Of a DNA stretch of 54,071 bases, positions 52,830-54,071 are shown one piece after another (position 1 is the first letter of the stretch; each line of letters starts with the position of its first letter). Origin of the DNA: Verrucomicrobiales bacterium. Lineage in GTDB: Bacteria > Verrucomicrobiota > Verrucomicrobiia > Verrucomicrobiales > SLCJ01. The notes under the pieces were generated by a model. It saw only the letters and a program-made list of their open reading frames with translations. It did no database searches and was not told the DNA's origin. The DNA is taken from positions 1 to 54,071 of the forward strand of contig JAGXGH010000123.1 of the NCBI GenBank assembly GCA_024636835.1. Reading direction: 5' to 3'. The translations under genes were made by a program, and so were the position numbers.

Positions 52830-53405
52830 ATGGACCCATCCCCTAACAACCAACCGCAGGAGATCCGCGCGGACATGACCATGATCGAAGTGCTGACCGC
52901 ATTTCCCGGCGCGCAGCGTGCCTTGTTCGCCGCCTACCATATCGGCGGATGTTCCGCGTGTAGTTTTCAACCGACGGAAACCCTCGCCGAAGTTTGCAAA
53001 CGCAATGAAGACATCGATATCGATGAGGCGATCGCGACCATTCTCGCCAGCTATCAGTCGGAACTTTCGCTGTCCATTTCTCCGCAGGATTTACAAGCAG
53101 CGCTCGCCGGAGACAACCCGCCGGAGCTAATTGACATCCGCACCCGCGAGGAGCACAACGCGGTGACACTTCCTAATGCTCGGTTTTTCTCCGCCGATCT
53201 TCAGCAAGAAATCTTTGCCACCTGGGAAAAAGATGCACCACTCGTCGTCTTCGACCATACCGGCAACCGTGGACCGGACGCAGCCGCTTATTTCGTCGGT
53301 CATGGTTTCGCAAACACTCGCGCACTCGTAGGGGGTATCGATGCTTGGTCGCAAGAAATCGACTCGAGCGTCGCTCGCTATAAACTCGAGTTTGACCCCA
53401 CCTAA
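52830..53405 (+). CDS. DUF1858 plus rhodanese-like protein lacking the catalytic cysteine
   Basis: A 191-residue cytoplasmic protein. Residues 12-75 are a DUF1858-type domain (ADMTMIEVLTAFPGAQRALFAAYHIGGCSACSFQPTETLAEVCKRNEDIDIDEAI) with a Cys-Ser-Ala-Cys pair (C41, C44) that may bind metal or sulfur. Residues 82-185 are a rhodanese fold (ISPQDLQAAL, ELIDIRTREEHNAVTLPNARFF). The active-site loop reads VVFDHTGNRG, with D142 where the sulfur-carrying cysteine normally sits. Classical sulfurtransferase activity is therefore unlikely. It lies 6 bases before the IscU-like gene and two genes before sufT, so an Fe-S assembly role is likely from context. Confidence 0.82.
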   Translation: MDPSPNNQPQEIRADMTMIEVLTAFPGAQRALFAAYHIGGCSACSFQPTETLAEVCKRNEDIDIDEAIATILASYQSELSLSISPQDLQAALAGDNPPELIDIRTREEHNAVTLPNARFFSADLQQEIFATWEKDAPLVVFDHTGNRGPDAAAYFVGHGFANTRALVGGIDAWSQEIDSSVARYKLEFDPT

Positions 53406-53411
53406 ACAATC

Positions 53412-53897
53412 ATGAACGAGAACACACTCAACGACGCCATCGCCAATCCACAGAATCTCGGCGAAATGTCCGATGCCGATTCTATCGGCACCGTCGGATC
53501 ACCCGAGTGCGGTGATATGGTGCGCATGTGGCTGAAATTCAAAGAAGAAAACGGGCGCAAAACGATCGACCGCGCATCCTTCCAATCCTTTGGCTGCCAA
53601 ACCGCGATCGCCGTGGCTTCGATGGCGACCGAAATGCTCAAAGGCAAAACCATCGACGAAGCGCGTGAACTTTCTGCCGAACAAATGACCGGTGAACTCG
53701 GTCCGCTGCCCCCCATGAAAATTCACTGTGGCCAGCTCGTTGAAGGGGCGTTAAAAAACGCCCTCGACGGCGGAAGCACAACTCAAGCGCCCGGCGACAC
53801 GCAAGGACTTGTCTCAGGACCAACCCTCGCCGACAGTCTGCGCGGACCACAGACATCCGGCAAAATCCGTATCGTCAAGCTCGATCCCAATAGTTAA
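53412..53897 (+). CDS. IscU/NifU-N-like iron-sulfur scaffold protein
   Basis: A 161-residue scaffold on which Fe-S clusters are built. The three cluster cysteines are in their usual contexts: PECGDM (C33 followed by Asp35), FGCQTAIAVAS (C62) and IHCGQLVEGAL (H105-C106). This corresponds to IscU's CGDVM, GCGSAIASSS and HC. The C-terminal 45 residues are an extra flexible tail. It lies in a tight operon with the rhodanese-like gene upstream and sufT downstream. Confidence 0.88.
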   Translation: MNENTLNDAIANPQNLGEMSDADSIGTVGSPECGDMVRMWLKFKEENGRKTIDRASFQSFGCQTAIAVASMATEMLKGKTIDEARELSAEQMTGELGPLPPMKIHCGQLVEGALKNALDGGSTTQAPGDTQGLVSGPTLADSLRGPQTSGKIRIVKLDPNS

Positions 53898-53937
53898 ATT
53901 TTACCCATCCACCAACAAGCACCAAATCTTTCAAATT

Positions 53938-54043
53938 ATGCAAGCACAAGGAGAAGTCGAACTTAAACGCGAAGTCCAAGCCATTCAAATCCCTAGCGGC
54001 GAGCGCGTCACGCTGCCCATCGGGATGAGCGTCATTATTACCC
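53938..54043 (+). CDS. sufT: SufT-like Fe-S assembly protein, 5' end only
   Basis: The first 35 codons of a protein that begins MQAQGEVELKREVQAIQIPS then GERVTLPIGMSVIIT. This matches the start of SufT-type Fe-S cluster assembly proteins. Genuine sequence ends near 54043, where adapter sequence begins in frame. Residues read beyond that point (PVSYTHLTLP) are artefact. It follows the IscU-like gene by 40 bases. Confidence 0.75.
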
Positions 54044-54071
54044 CTGTCTCTTATACACATCTGACGCTGCC
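54044..54071. other. Nextera/Tn5 adapter contamination
   Basis: The final 28 bases read ctgtctcttatacacatctg followed by acgctgcc. This is the Tn5 mosaic-end sequence (first 19 bases) plus the Nextera read-1 adapter. It is not genomic. Translated in the two directions it gives the well-known artefact peptides VSYTHLTLP and MCIRDR. Confidence 0.98.

Noticed and set aside
53875..54060. Minus-strand ORF starting MCIRDRG
   Set aside because: The start codon and first residues come from the Tn5 adapter.

Overview
The window is a 54 kb bacterial chromosome fragment at about 55-58% GC. It is probably from a member of the Verrucomicrobiota (Verrucomicrobiales-like). Supporting features are a large secreted cytochrome/DUF6797-type protein, SHD1-domain secreted proteins, a primary sigma factor with a histone-H1-like Lys/Ala-rich N-terminal extension, Rex beside KDPG aldolase, and dispersed GC-rich intergenic repeats. 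No close reference could be consulted, so this placement is inference. The last 28 bases (54044-54071) are Nextera/Tn5 adapter sequence and not genome.

Layout. 0-7 kb: a short-period repeat array, a DUF2071 protein, SppA, a collapsed 5'-nucleotidase pseudogene, Obg, a frameshifted small secreted ORF, and PyrD. 6.7-9.8 kb: a three-gene operon of a long Pro/Ser-rich roadblock-like protein, an MglA-type GTPase and a roadblock protein. 10-16 kb: PdxH, a GH105 glycosidase, a DUF374 acyltransferase, a BrnT/BrnA toxin-antitoxin pair, a VanZ-like protein and LigA. 16-18.5 kb: an operon of DUF420, DUF1573 and rhodanese genes, divergent from a cell-wall amidase. 18.5-24.4 kb: an AI-2E-family permease with a C-terminal soluble domain, a tonB-exbB-exbD operon, Rex with a good operator match, and KDPG aldolase.

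24.4-32.6 kb is the most accessory-like part. It holds a 1130-residue secreted cytochrome/beta-propeller protein bracketed by degenerate copies of a dispersed repeat. Next to it is a solitary low-GC gene for a 1418-residue protein with an N-terminal PDDEXK-like nuclease, a STAND-type NTPase core and a long C-terminal region, an Avs-like anti-phage candidate. 32.7-44.7 kb: nitroreductase, TPR protein, MscS channel, YggS, SMP-30 lactonase, a second DUF2071 protein, a CBM48-like protein with a Lys/Ala tail, dnaG-rpoD, and a small membrane protein. 44.8-54 kb: a DapA-family aldolase, tandem SHD1-CAP paralogs, pssA followed by an unrecognised kinase-like gene, nrdG-nrdD behind a candidate pair of NrdR boxes, and an Fe-S cluster group (DUF1858-rhodanese, IscU-like scaffold, start of sufT).

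Most genes are housekeeping genes in short operons. Redox and anaerobic control recurs: Rex, NrdDG, Fe-S assembly and a DUF420/DUF1573 module. The best candidates for new biology are the nuclease-STAND gene, the kinase-like gene behind pssA, the long roadblock/MglA operon and the Lys/Ala-tailed RpoD and CBM48 proteins. I saw no rRNA, tRNA, CRISPR array or intact transposase.
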